Shown in pieces: positions 1 through 13,800 of a stretch of 64,000 nucleotides of DNA; positions within the stretch are counted from its first letter, which is position 1, and every line of letters starts with the position of its first letter. Origin of the DNA: Papaver somniferum (taxonomy: Eukaryota > Streptophyta > Magnoliopsida > Ranunculales > Papaveraceae); contig NC_039358.1 of the NCBI RefSeq assembly GCF_003573695.1, positions 14,012,637-14,076,636 of the forward strand. The letters are read 5' to 3'. The position numbers and the translations under genes are program-made. The notes beneath the pieces were generated by a model that saw nothing but the letters and a program-made list of their open reading frames with translations, was not told where the DNA came from and did no database searches.

Positions 1-1449
1 TGAAACTGAAACCTATCACTGAGCTCATGTTCCAAGATTACCATATGTAGACCCGATGTTTTCGTCCAGGTGAGGTTTGAAGTGTGAATATATATGATTG
101 GATGACACTGCAACCTATTACTGAACTCAGGTTGCAAGATTACCATATACAGACCTGGTGTTCTCGTCCAGGTGGGATTTGAGGTGTAAATATATCAGAT
201 TGAATGAAAATGCAACCTATTACTGAACTCATGTTACAATATTACCATACACAGACCTGATGTTCTCGTCCAGGTGAGGTTTGAGATGTGAAATATATCA
301 GATTGATGACATTGCAACTTCTTGCTGTACTCAGAATGCAAGCTTACCATATACAAAACAAAAGTTCTCGTTCGGGTGGGATTTGATGTGTGAAGTATAT
401 CAGATTATATGAAACTGAAACCTATTACTGAACTCATGTTGCAAGATTACCTTATACATACCCGATGTTCTCTTCCGGGTGGGATTTGAGGTATGAAATA
501 TATCAGATTGGATGAAACTGCAACCTATTACTGAACTCATGTTGCAAGATTACCTTATCCATACCAGATGTTCTCAACCAGGTGGAATATGAGGTGTGAA
601 ATGTATCAGGTTTGAAGAAACTGCAAACTATCATTGAAATCATGTTACAAGATTACCATATACATACCCGATATTCTCATCCAGGTACGATTTGATGTAT
701 GAAATATATCATATTGGATGAAAATGTAACCTATTATTGAACTCAGGTTGCAAGATTACCATATACAGATCCCATGTTCTCGTCCATGTGAGGTTTGAGG
801 TGTGAAATATATCAGATTGGATGAAATTGCAACCTATTACTGAACTCATGTTGCAAGATTACCATATACAGACCCGATGTTCTCGTCCAGGTGAGGTTTG
901 ACGTGTTAAATATATCAGATTGGATGAAACTGCAACTTATTACTGAACTCAGGTTGTAAGATTACCATATACAAACCCGATGTTCTCGTCCTAGTGAGGT
1001 TTGAGGTGTGAAATATATCAGATTGGATGAAACTGTAACCTATTACTGAACTCATGTTGCAAGATTACCATATACATACCCGATGTTCTCGTTCAGGTGA
1101 GGTTTTAGGTGAGAAATATATCAGACTGAAAGAATCTGAAACTTATTACTGAACTCAGGTTGCAAGATTACCATATACAAACCCGATGTTCTCGTCCGGG
1201 TGGGATTTGAGATATCAAAAATATATCAGATTGGATGAAACTGCAACCTAATACTGAACTAAGGTTGCAAGATTACCATATATATACCCGATTTTCTAGT
1301 CCAGGTGAGGTTTGAGGTGTGAACTATATCAGATTGGAGTAAACTACAACCTATTACTAAACTTAGGTTGCAAGATTACCATATACATACCCGATGTTCT
1401 TGTCCAGGTGATGTTTGAGGTGTGAAATATATCAGATGTGATGAAACTG

Positions 1450-4400
1450 TAACCTATTACTGAACTCAGGTTGCAAGATTACCATATACAAACCTGATGT
1501 TCTCATCCAGGTGGCATTTGAAATGTGAAATATATCAGATTGGATGAAACAACAACCTATTACTTAACTCAGGTTGCAAGATGACCATATACAAACCGGA
1601 TATTCTCATCCTTATGAGGTTTGAGGTATGAAATATATCATATTGGATGAAACTGTAACATATTACTGAATTCATTTTACAAGATTATGATATACATAGC
1701 CGATGTTATCGTCCATGTGGGATTTGAGGTGTGAAATATATCAGATTGGATGAAACTTCAACCTATTACTGAACTCATGTTGCAAGATTACCATATACAT
1801 ACCCGATGTTCTCGTCCAAGTGAGGTTTAAGGTATGAAATATATCAGATTGTTTGAAACTGCAACCTATTACTGAATTCAGGTTGCAAGATTATCCAGGT
1901 GAGGTTTGAAGTGTTAAATATATCAGATTGGATGAAACTGTAAAATGTTACTAAACACATGTTTCAATAATACCATATACAGACCCGATGTTCTCGTCCA
2001 AGTGGGATTTGAGGTATGAAATATATAAGATTAGATGAAACTGCAACCTATTACTGAACTTAAGTTGCAAGATTACCTTGTACATACCCAATGTTCTCGT
2101 CCAGGTGGAATTTGAGGTTTGAAATGTATCAGATTGGATGAAACTGCAATCTATCACTGAACTCAGGTTGCAAGATTACCATATACATACCCGATGTTCA
2201 CGTAAAGGTTGTACTTAAGGTGTGAAATATATCAGACTGGATGAAACTGTAACCTATTACTGAACTCAGGTTGCAAGATTACCATATACAGACCCGATGT
2301 TCTTGTCCGGGTGGGATTTGTGATATGAAATATATCAGATTGGATGAAACTGCAACCTATCACTGAACTAAAGTTGCAAGATTAGCATATACATACTCGA
2401 TGTTCTCTTCCAGGTGGGATTTGAGGTGTGAAAGATATCAAATTGGATGGAACTGTATCCTATCACTGAACTCAGGTTAAAATATTACCATATACATAAC
2501 CGATGTTCTCGTCCAGGTGGGATTTGAGGTGTGATATATATCATATTGGATGAAAATGCAACCTATTACTGAACTCATGTTGCAAGATTACCACATACAG
2601 ACCCGATGTTCTCGTCCACGTAAGCTTTGAGGTGTTAAATATATCAAATTTGATGAGACTACAACTTATTACTGAACTCAGGTTGCAAGATTACCATATA
2701 CAAACCCGATTTTCTCGTCCTAATGAGGTTTGAGGTGTGAAATATATCAGATTGGATGAAACTGTAACCTATTACTGAACTCATGTTGCAAGATTACCAT
2801 ATACATACCCGATGTTCTCGTTCAGGTGAGGTTTTAGGTGAGAAATATATCATACTGAAAGAATCTGAAACTTATTACTGAACTCAGGTTGCAAGAATAC
2901 CATATACAAACCCGATGTTCTCGTCCGGGTGGGATTTGAGATATTAAATATATCAGATTGGATGAAACTGCAACCTAATACTGAACTAAGGTTGCAAGAT
3001 TACCATATACAGACCCGATTTTCTAGTCCAGGTGAGGTTTGAGGTGTGAACTATATCAGATTGGAGTAAACTACAACCTATTACTAAACACAGGTTGCAA
3101 TATTACCATATACATACCCGGTGTTCTTGTCCAGGTGATGTTTGAGGTGTGAAATATATCAGATGTGATGAAACTGTAACCTATTACTGAACTCAGGTTG
3201 CAAGATTACCATATACAAACCCGATGTTTTCGTCCAGGTGGCATTTGAAATGTGAAATATATCTGATTGGATGAAACAACAACCTATTACTTAACTCAGG
3301 TCGCAAGATGACCATATACAAACCGGATATTCTCATCCTTATGAGGTTTGAGGTATGACATATATCAGATTGGATGAAACTATAACCTATTACTGAATTC
3401 ATTTTACAAGATTACGATATACATAGCCGATGTTATCGTCCATGTGGGATTTGAGGTGTGAAATATATCAGATTGGATGAAACTTCAACCTATTACAGAA
3501 CTCATGTTGCAAGATTACCATATACATACACGATGTTCTCGTCCAGGTGAGGTTTGAGGTATGAAATATATCAGATTGTTTGAAACTGCAACCTATTACT
3601 GAATTCAGGTTGCAAGATTATCCAGGTGAGGTTTGAGGTATTAAATATATCAGATTGGATGAAATTGCAAAATATTACTAAACACATGTTTCAATAATAC
3701 CATATACAGACTCGATGTTCTCGTCCAAGTGGGATTTGAGGTATGAAATATATAAGATTAGATGAAACTGCAACCTATTACTGAACTCAAGTTGCAAGAT
3801 TACCTTGTACATACCCAATGTTCTCGTCCAGGTGGAATTTGAGGTTTGAAATGTATCAGATTGGATGAAACTGCAACCTATCACTGAACTCAGGTTGCAG
3901 GATTACCATATACATACCCGATGTTCACGTACAGGTGGGACTTGAGGTGTGAAATATATCAGACTGGATGAAACTGTAACCTATTACTGAACTCAGGTTG
4001 CAAGATTACCATATACAGACCCGATGTTCTTGTCCGGGTGAGATTTGAGATATGAAATATATCAGATTGGATGAAACTGCAACCGATCACTGAACTAAAG
4101 TTGCAAGATTAGCATATACATACCCGATGATCTCGTCCAGGTGGGATTTGAGGTGTGAAAGATATCAGATTGGATGAAACTGTATCCTATCACTGAACTC
4201 AGGTTAAAATATTACCATATACATAACTGATGTTCTCGTCCTGGTGGTATTTTGAGGTGTTAAATATATCATATTGGATGAAAATGCAACCTAGTATTGA
4301 ATTCAGGTTGCAAGATTACCATATACAGACCCGATGTTCTCGTCCAGTTGAGGTTTAAGGTGTGACATATATCAGATTAGAAGAAACTAAAACTTATTAC

Positions 4401-7400
4401 TAAACTCATGTTGCATGATTACCATATACAGACCTGATGTTCTCGTCTAGGCGAGGTTTGAGGTGTGAAATATATCAGATTGGATGAAACTGCAACCTAT
4501 TACTGAACTAAGGTTGCAAGATTACCATATACAGACCCGATTTTATCGTTCAGATAGGATTTGAGGTGTCAAATATATCAGATTGGATGAAACTGTAACC
4601 TATTACTGAACTCAGGTTGCAAGATTACCATATACAAACCTGATGTTCTCGTCCAGGTGGCATTTGAAATGTGAAATATATCAGATTGGATGAAAAACAA
4701 ACCTATTACTTAACTCAGGTTGCAAGATGACCATATACAAACCGGATATTCTCATCCTTATGAGGTTTGAGGTATGAAATATACTAGATTGGATGAAACT
4801 ATAACCTATTACTGAATTCATTTTACAAGATTATGATATACATATCCGATGTTATCGTCCATGTGGGATTTGAGGTGTGAAATATATCAGATTGGATGAA
4901 ACTTCAACCTATTACTGAACTCATGTTGCAAGATTACCATATACATACCCGATGTTCTCGTCCAGGTGAGGTTTGAGGTATGAAATATATCAGATTGTTT
5001 GAAACTGCAACCTATTACTGAATTCAGGTTGCAAGATTATCCAGGTGAGGTTTGAAGTGTTAAATATATCAGATTGGATAAAACTGCAAAATATTACTAA
5101 ACACATGTTTCAATAATACCATATACAGACCCGATGTTCTCGTCCAAGTGGGATTTGAGGTATAAAATATATAAGATTAGATGAAACTGCAACCTATTAC
5201 TGAACTTAAGTTGCAAGATTACCTTGTACATACCCAATGTTCTCGTCCAGGTGGAATTTGAGGTTTGAAATGTATCAGATTGGATGAAACTGCAACCTAT
5301 CACTGAACTCAGGTTGCAAGATTACCATATACATACCCGATGTTCACGTACAGGTTGTACTTAAGGTGTGAAATATATCAGACTGGATGAAACTGTAACC
5401 TATTGCTGAACTCAGGTTGCAAGATTACCATATACAGACCCGATGTTCTTGTCCGGGTGGGATTTGAGATATGAAATATATCATATTTGATGAAACTGCA
5501 ACCTATCACTGAACTAAATTTGCAAGATTAGCATATACATACTCGATGTTCTCGTCCAGGTGGGATTTGAGGTGTGAAAGATATCAAATTGGATGGAACT
5601 GTATCCTATCACTGAACTCAGGTTAAAATATTACCATATACATAACCGATGTTCTCGTCCAGGTGGGTTTTGAGGTGTGATATATATCATATTGGATGAA
5701 AATGCAACCTATTACTGAACTCATGTTGCAAGATTACCATATACAGACCCGATGTTCTCGTCCACGTGAGCTTTGAGGTGTTTAATATATCAAATTTGAT
5801 GAAATTGCAACTTATTACTGAACTCAGGTTGCAAGATTACCATATATAAACCCGATGTTCTCGTCCTAGTGAGGTTTGAGGTGTGAAATATATCAGATTG
5901 GATGAAACTGTAACCTATTACTGAACTCATGTTGCAAGATTACCATATACATACCCGATGTTCTCGTTCAGGTGAGGTTTTAGGTGAGAAATATATCAGA
6001 CTGAAAGAATCTGAAACTTATTACTGAACTCAGGTTGCAAGATTACCATATACAAACCCGATGTTCTCGTCCGGGTGGGATTTGAGATATGAAATATATC
6101 AGATTGGATGAAACTGCAACCTAATACTGAACTAAGGTTGCAAGATTACCATATACAGACCCGATTTTCTAGTCCAGGTGAGGTTTGAGGTGTGAACTAT
6201 ATCAGATTGGAGTAAACTACAACCTATTACTAAACACAGGTTGCAAGATTACCATATACATACCCGGTGTTCTTGTCCAGGTGATGTTTGAGGTGTGAAA
6301 TATATCATATGTGATGAAACTGTAACCTATTACTGAACTCAGGTTGCAAGATTACCATATACAAACCCGATGTTTTCGTCCAGGTGGCATTTGAAATGTG
6401 AAATATATCAGATTGGATGAAACAACAACCTATTACTTAACTCAGGTCGCAAGATGACCATATACAAAACGGATATTCTCATCCTTATGAGGTTTGAGGT
6501 ATGAAATATATCAGATTGGATGAAACTATAACCTATTACTGAATTCATTTTACAAGATTACGATATACATAGCCGATGTTATCGTCCATGTGGGATTTGA
6601 GGTGTGAAATATATCAGATTGGATGAAACTTCAACCTATTACAGAACTCATGTTGCAAGATTACCATATACATACACGATGTTCTCGTCCAGGTGAGGGT
6701 TGAGGTATGAAATATATCAGATTGTTTGAAACTGCAACCTATTACTGAATTCAGGTTGCAAGATTATCCAGGTGAGGTTTGAGGTATTAAATATATCAGA
6801 TTGGATGAAATTGCAAAATATTACTAAACACATGTTTCAATAATACCATATACAGACTCGATGTTCTCGTCCAAGTGGGATTTGAGGTATGAAATATAAG
6901 ATTAGATGAAACTGCAACCTATTACTGAACTCAAGTTGCAAGATTACCTTGTACATACCCAATGTTCTCGTCCAGGTGGAATTTGAGGTTTGAAATGTAT
7001 CAGATTGGATGAAACTGCAACCTATCACTGAACTCAGGTTGCAGGATTACCATATACATACCCGATGTTCACGTACAGGTGGGACTTGAGGTGTGAAATA
7101 TATCAGACTGGATGAAAATGTAACCTATTACTGAACGCAGGTTGCAAGATTACCATATACAGACCCGATGTTCTTGTCCGGGTGAGATTTGAGATATGAA
7201 ATATATCAGATTGGATGAAACTGCAACCGATCACGGAACTAAAGTTGCAAGATTAGCATATACATACTCGATGTTCTCGTCCAGGTGGGATTTGAGGTGT
7301 GAAAGATATCAGATTGGATGAAACTGTATCCTATCACTGAACTCAGGTTAAAATATTACCATATACATAACTGATGTTCTCGTCCTGGTGGTATTTTGAG

Positions 7401-7740
7401 GTGTTAAATATATCATATTGGATGAAAATGCAACCTAGTATTGAATTCAGGTTGCGAGATTACCATATACAGACCCGATGTTCTCGTCCAGTTGAGGTTT
7501 AAGGTGTGACATATATCAGATTAGAAGAAACTAAAACTTATTACTAAACTCATGTTGCATGATTACCATATACAGACCTGATGTTCTCGTCTAGGCGAGG
7601 TTTGAGGTGTGAAATATATCAGATTGGATGAAACTGCAACCTATTACTGAACTAAGGTTGCAAGATTACCATATACAGACCCGATGTTATTGTTCAGATA
7701 GGATTTGAGGTGTCAAATATATCAGATTGGATGAAACTGT
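1450..7740. repeat. 3,146-bp tandem higher-order duplication in the satellite
   Basis: Several rare variants recur at exactly 3,146 bp: GTGGCATTTG at 1,511 and 4,657, and again at 3,238 and 6,384; GTTCAGGTGAGGTTTTAGG at 2,820 and 5,966. The near-identical open stretches starting at 1,951 and 5,097 show the same step. The two copies are about 1,450-4,590 and 4,591-7,740. Each copy is itself a 1,727-bp block (17 monomers less 24 bp) plus a 1,419-bp block (14 monomers less 24 bp, one extra base). The copies differ at only a few positions, far fewer than neighbouring monomers differ from one another, so the duplication is young relative to the array. Confidence 0.85.
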
Positions 7741-10700
7741 AACCTATTGCTAAAATCAGGTTGCAAGATTACCATATATATACCCGATGTTCTCGCCCAC
7801 TTAAGGTGTGAGGTGTCAAATATATGAGATTGGATGAAACTGCAACCTATTACTGAACTTATGTTGCAAGATTACCATATACAGACCTGATGTTCTCGTC
7901 CAAGTGAGGTTAAAGGTGTGAAATATACCAGATTGGATCAAACTGCAACCTATTACTGAACTCAGGTTGCAAGATTACCATATACATACCCGATGTTCTT
8001 GTCCAGGTGATGTTTGAGGTGTGAAATATATCAGATGTGATGAAACTGTAAGCTATTACTGAACTCAGGTTGCAAGATTACCATATACAAACCCGATGTT
8101 CTCGTCCATGTGGCATTTGAAGTGTGAAATATATCAGATTGGATGAATCAACAACCTATTACTGAACTCAGGTTGCAAGATGACTATATACAAACCGGAT
8201 ATTCTCGTCCATATGAGGTTTGAGGTGTGAAATATATCAGATTGGATGAAACTACAACCTATTACTGAACTCATTTTACAAGATTACGATATACATAGCC
8301 GATGTTATCGTCCAGGTGGGATTTGAGTTGTGAAATATAACAGATTGGATGAAACTTCAACCTATTACTGAACTCATGTTGAAACATTACCATATACATA
8401 CCCGATGTTCTCTTCCAGGTGAGGTTTGAGGTGTAACATATATCAGATGGTTTGAAACTGCAACCTATTACTGAATTCAGGTTGCAAGATTATCCAGGTG
8501 AGGTTTGAGGTGTTAAATATATCATATTGGATGAAACTGCAAAATATTACTAAACTCATGTTGCAATATTACCACATACAGACCCGATGATCTCGTCCAG
8601 GTGGGGTTTGAGGTGTGAAAGATATCAGATTAGATGAAACTGCAACCTATTACTGAAATCAAGTTGCAAGATTACCTTGTACATACCCAATGTTCTTGTC
8701 CAGGTGGAATTTGAGGTTTGAAATGTATCAGATTGGATGAAACTGCAACCTATCACTGAACTCAGGTTGCAAGATTACCATATACATACCCGATGTTCAC
8801 GTACATGTGGGACTTAAGGTGTGAAATATATCAGACTGGATGAAACTCTAACCTATTAATGAACTCAGGTTGCAAGATTACCATATACAGACCCGATGTT
8901 CTTGTCCGGGTGGGATTTAAGGTGTGAAATATATCAGATTAGATGAAACTTCAACCTATCACTGAGCTAAAGTTACAAGATTAGCAAATACATACCCGAT
9001 GTTCTCGTCCAGGTGGGATTTGAGGTGTGAAAGATATCAGATTGGATGAAACTGTAACCTATCACTGAACTCAGGTTAAAAGATTACCATATACATACCC
9101 GATGTTATCGTCCAGGTGGGATTTGAGGTGTGAAATATATTATATTGGATGAAACTATAACCTATTACTGAATTCAGGTTTCAAGTTTATATATACAGAC
9201 CCTATATTCTCGTCCACGTGAAGTTTGAGGTGTGAAATATATCAGATTGGATGAAACTGCAACCTATTACTAAACTCATGATACCTGATTACCGTACACA
9301 GACCCGATGTTCTCGTCCAGGTGAGGTTTTAGGTGTGAAATATATTTGATTGGAAGAAACTGCAACCTATTACTGAACTCATTTTGCAAGATAACTATAT
9401 ATATACCCGATGTTCTCCTCCAGGTGAGGTTTGAAGAGTGAAATATATCAGAATGGTTGAAACTGCAACCTATTACTGAACTCATGTTGCATGACTACCA
9501 TATACATACCCGATGTTCTCGTCCAGGTGAGGTTTGGGGTGTGCAATATATCAGATTGGATGAATATACAAACTATTAATGAACTCATGTTGCAAGATTA
9601 CCATATACAGACCCGATGTTCTCGTCCAGGTGAGGTTTGAGGTGTGAAATATATCGGATTGGATGAAACTTCAACCTATTAATGAACTCAAGTTGCAAGA
9701 TTACCATATACAGACCAGATGTTCTCGTCCAAGTGAGGTTTGAGGTGTGAAATATATCTGATTTGATGAAACTGAAACCTATAACTGAGCTCATGTTCCA
9801 AGATTACCATATATATACCCGATGTTTTCGTCCAGGTGAGGTTTGAAGTGTGAATATATATGATTGGATGACACTGAAACCTATTACTGAACTCAGGTTG
9901 CAAGATTACCATATACAGACCCGATGTTCTCGTCCAGGTGGGATTTGAGGTGTAAATATATCAGATTGAATGAAAATGCAACCTATTACTGAACTCATGT
10001 TACAATATTACCATACACAAACCCGATGTTCTCGTCCAGGTGAGGTTTGAGATGTGAAATATATCATATTGATGACACTGCAACTTCTTGCTGAACTCAG
10101 AATGCAAGCTTACCATATACAAAACCAAAGTTCTCGTCCAGGTGGGATTTGATGTGTGAAATATATCAGATTATATGAAACTGCAACCTATTACTGAACT
10201 CATGTTGCAAGATTACCTTATACATACCCGATGTTCTCTTCCGGGTGGGATTTGAGGTGTGAACTATACCAGATTGGAGTAAACTACAACCTATTACTAA
10301 ACTCAGGTTGCAAGATTACCATATACATACCCGATGTTCTTGTCCAGGTAATGTTTGAGGTGTGAAATATATTTGATGTGAAGAAACTGTAACCTATTAC
10401 TGAACTCAGGTTGCAAGATTACCATATACAAACACGATGTTCTCGTCCAGGTGGCATTTGAAATGTGAAATATATCAGATTGGATGAAACAACAACCTAT
10501 TATTGAATTTATTTTACAAGGTTACGATATACATAGCCGATGTTATCGTCCATGTGGGATTTGAGGTGTGAAATATATCAGATTGGATGAAACTTCAACC
10601 TATTACTGAACTCATGTTGCAAGATTACCATATACATACCCGATGTTCTCGTCCAGGTGAGGTTTGAGGTATGAAATATATCAGATTGTTTGAAACTGCA

Positions 10701-12630
10701 ACTATTACTGAATTCAGGTTGCAAGATTATCCAGGTGAGGTTTGAGGTGTTAAATATATCAGATTGGATGAAACTGCAAAATATTACTAAACACATGTTT
10801 CAATAATATCATATACAGACCCGATGTTCTCATCCAAATGGGATTTGAGGTATGAAATATATCAGATTAGATGAAACTGCAACCTATTACTGAACTCAAG
10901 TTGCAAGATTACCTTGTACAAACCCAAAGTTCTCTTCCAGGTGGAATTTGAGGTTTGAAATGTATCAGATTGGATGAAACTGCAACCTATCACTGAACTC
11001 AGGTTGCAAGATTACTATATACATACCCGATGTTCATGTACAGGTGAGACTTGAGGTGTGAAATATATCATACTGGATGAAACTGTAACCTATTACTGAA
11101 CTCAGGTTGCAAGATTACCATATACAGACCCGATTTTCTTGTCCGGGTGGGATTTGAGATATGAAATATATCAGATTGGATGAAACTGCAACCTATCACT
11201 GAAATAAAGTTGCAAGATTAGCATATACATACTCGATGTTCTCGTCCAGGTGGGATTTGAGGTGTGAAAGATATCAGATTGGATGAAACTGTATCCTATC
11301 ACTGAACTCAGGTTAAAAGATTACCATATACATAACCGATGTTCTCGTCCAGGTGGGATTTGAGGTGTGAAATATATCATATTGGATGAAAATGCAACCT
11401 AGTATTGAATTCAGGTTGCAAGATTACCATATACAGACCCGATATTCTCGTCCACGTGAGCTTTGAGGTGTTAAATATATCAAATTTGATGAAACTGCAA
11501 CCTATTACTAAACTCATGTTGCATGGTTACCATATAAAGACCCGATGTTCTCGTCCAGTTGAGGTTTAAGGTGTGACATATATCAGATTGGATGAAACTA
11601 CAACTTATTACTAAACTCATGTTTCATGATTACCATATACAGACCTGATGTTCTCGTCCAGGCGAGGTTTGAGGTGTGAAATATATCATATTGATTGAAA
11701 CTGCAACCTATTACTGAACTAAGGTTGCAAGATTACCATATACAGACCCGATGTTATCGTTCAGGTAGGACTTGAGGTGTGAAACATATCAGATTGGATG
11801 AAACTGTAACCTATTTCTAAAATCAGGTTGCATGATTACCATATATATACCCGATGTTCTCGTCCACTTAAGGTGTGAGGTGTCAAATATATGAGATTGG
11901 ATGAACTGCAACCTATTACGGAACTTATGTTGCAAGATTACCATATACAGACCTGATGTTCTCGTCCAAGTGAGGTTTGAGGTGTGAAATATACCAGATT
12001 GGATCAAACTTCAACATATTACTGAACTCAGGTTGCAAGATTACCATATACATACCCGATGTTCTTGTCCAGGTGATGTTTGAGGTGTGAAATATATCAG
12101 ATGTGATGAAACTGTAACCTATTACTGAACTCAGGTTGCAAGATTACCATATACAAACCCGATGTTCTCGTCCATGTGGCATTTGAAGTGTGAAATATAT
12201 CATATGGATGAATCAACAACCTATTACTGAACTCAGGTTGCAAGATAACCATATACAAACCGGATATTCTCGTCCATATGAGGTTTGAGGTGTGAAATAT
12301 ATCAGATTGGATGAAACTACAACCTATTACTGAACTCATTTTATAAGATTACGATATACATAGCCGATGTTATCGTCCAGGTGGGATTTGAGTTGTGAAA
12401 TATAACAGATTGGATGAAACTTCAACCTATTACTGAACTCATGTTGAAACATTACCATATACATACCCGATGTTCTCGTCCAGGTGAGGTTTGAGTTGTG
12501 ACATATATCAGATGGTTTGAAACTGCAACCTATTACTGAATTCAGGTTGCAAGATTATCCAGGTGAGGTTTGAGGTGTTAAATATATCAGATTGGATGAA
12601 ACTGCAAAATATTACTAAACTCATGTTGCA
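1889..12630. repeat. Recurring monomer variant with a 24-bp internal deletion
   Basis: A short monomer in which GATTA is joined directly to TCCAGGTGAGG, losing 24 bp that include the CCCGATGTTCTCG core, starts at 1,889, 3,616, 5,035, 6,762, 8,488, 10,725 and 12,553. The steps are 1,727, 1,419, 1,727, 1,726, 2,237 and 1,828 bp, each close to a whole number of 103-bp units (17, 14, 17, 17, 22, 18) minus 24. It is always preceded by an unusual GAATTCAGGTTGC end and followed within one monomer by the TGCAAAATATTACTAAAC variant, so it is one ancestral block copied repeatedly and not independent deletions. It was not seen right of about 12.6 kb. Confidence 0.85.
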
Positions 12631-13800
12631 ATATTACCATATACAGACCCGATGTTCTCGTCCAGGTGGGATTTGAGGTGTGAAAGATATCAGATTAGAT
12701 GAAACTGCAACTTATTACTGAAATCAAGTTGCAAGATTACCTTTTACATAACCAATGTTCTCGTCCAGGTGGAATTTGAGGTTTGAAATGTATCAGATTG
12801 GATGAAACTGCAACCTATCACTGAACTCAGGTTGAAAAATTACCATATACATACCCGATGTTCACGTACATGTGGCACTTAAGGTGTGAAATATATCATA
12901 CTGGATGAAACTCTAACCTATTTATGAACTCAGGTTGCAAGATTACCATATACAGACCCGATGTTCTTGTCCGGGTGGGATTTAAGGTGTGAAATATATC
13001 AGATTAGATGAAACTTCAACCTATCACTGAGCTAAAGTTTCAAGATTAGCATATACATACACGATGTTCTCGTCCAGGTGGGATTTTAGGTGTTAAATAT
13101 ATCAGATTGGATGAAACTGTAACCTATCACTGAACTGAGGTTAAAAGATTACCATATACATACCCGATGTTATCGTCCAGGTGGGATTTGAGGTGTGAAA
13201 TATATTATATTGGATGAAACTATAACCTATTACCGAATTCAGGTTGCAAGTTTATATATACAGACCCATTCTCGTCCATGTGAGGTTTGAGGTATGAAAT
13301 ATATCATATTCGATGAAACTTCAACCTATTACTAAACTCATGATACCTGATTACCATACACAGACCCGATGTTCTCGTCCAGGTGAGGTTTGAGGTGTGA
13401 AATATATTTGATTGGAAGAAACTTTAACCTATTACTAAACTCAGGTTGCAAGATTACCATATCAGACCTGATGTTGTCATCTAGATGGGATTTGAGGTGT
13501 AAAATATTTTAGATTGGATGAAACTGCAACCTATTTACTGAACTCAGTTTGAAAGATCACTATATATATACCCGATGTTCTCCTCCAGGTGAGGTTTGAA
13601 GAGTGAAATATATCAGATTGGCTAAAACTGCAACCTATTACTGAACTCATGTTGCATGACTACCATATACATACCCGATGTTCTCATCCAGGTGAGGTTT
13701 GAGGTGTGCAATATATCATATTTGATGAATATACAAACTATTAATGAACTCATGTTGCAACATTACCATATACAGACCCGATGTTCTCGTCCAAGTGAGG
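7490..13800. repeat. Segmental duplication inside the array, offset about 4.07 kb
   Basis: Landmark variants at 7,491 (CCAGTTGAGGTTTAAGG), about 8,006 (CAGGTGATGTTTGAGG next to AGATGTGATG) and 9,170 (GAATTCAGGTT before AAGTTTATATATACAG) recur at 11,558, about 12,072 and 13,235, offsets 4,065-4,067 bp. Near 13,440-13,545 the second copy carries one extra monomer, after which the offset becomes about 4,165 bp (GTGCAATAT at 9,541 and 13,706). Copy identity is clearly above that between random monomers but lower than in the 3,146-bp pair. Confidence 0.75.
9767..10270. repeat. Copy of the left-edge satellite segment (about 9.77 kb away), third copy near 17.7-18.0 kb
   Basis: Bases 1 to about 500 recur here with rare features in the same order: a GAGCTCATGTTCC monomer, a TGAATATATATGATTGG monomer, an ATTACCATACACA monomer, and the AATGCAAGCTTACC variant at 335, 10,101 and 17,880. 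The offset between the first two is 9,766 bp and between the last two 7,779 bp. The AAGCTT variant is seen only in these three places, so they share one ancestor spread by long-range duplication or unequal exchange. Confidence 0.75.
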
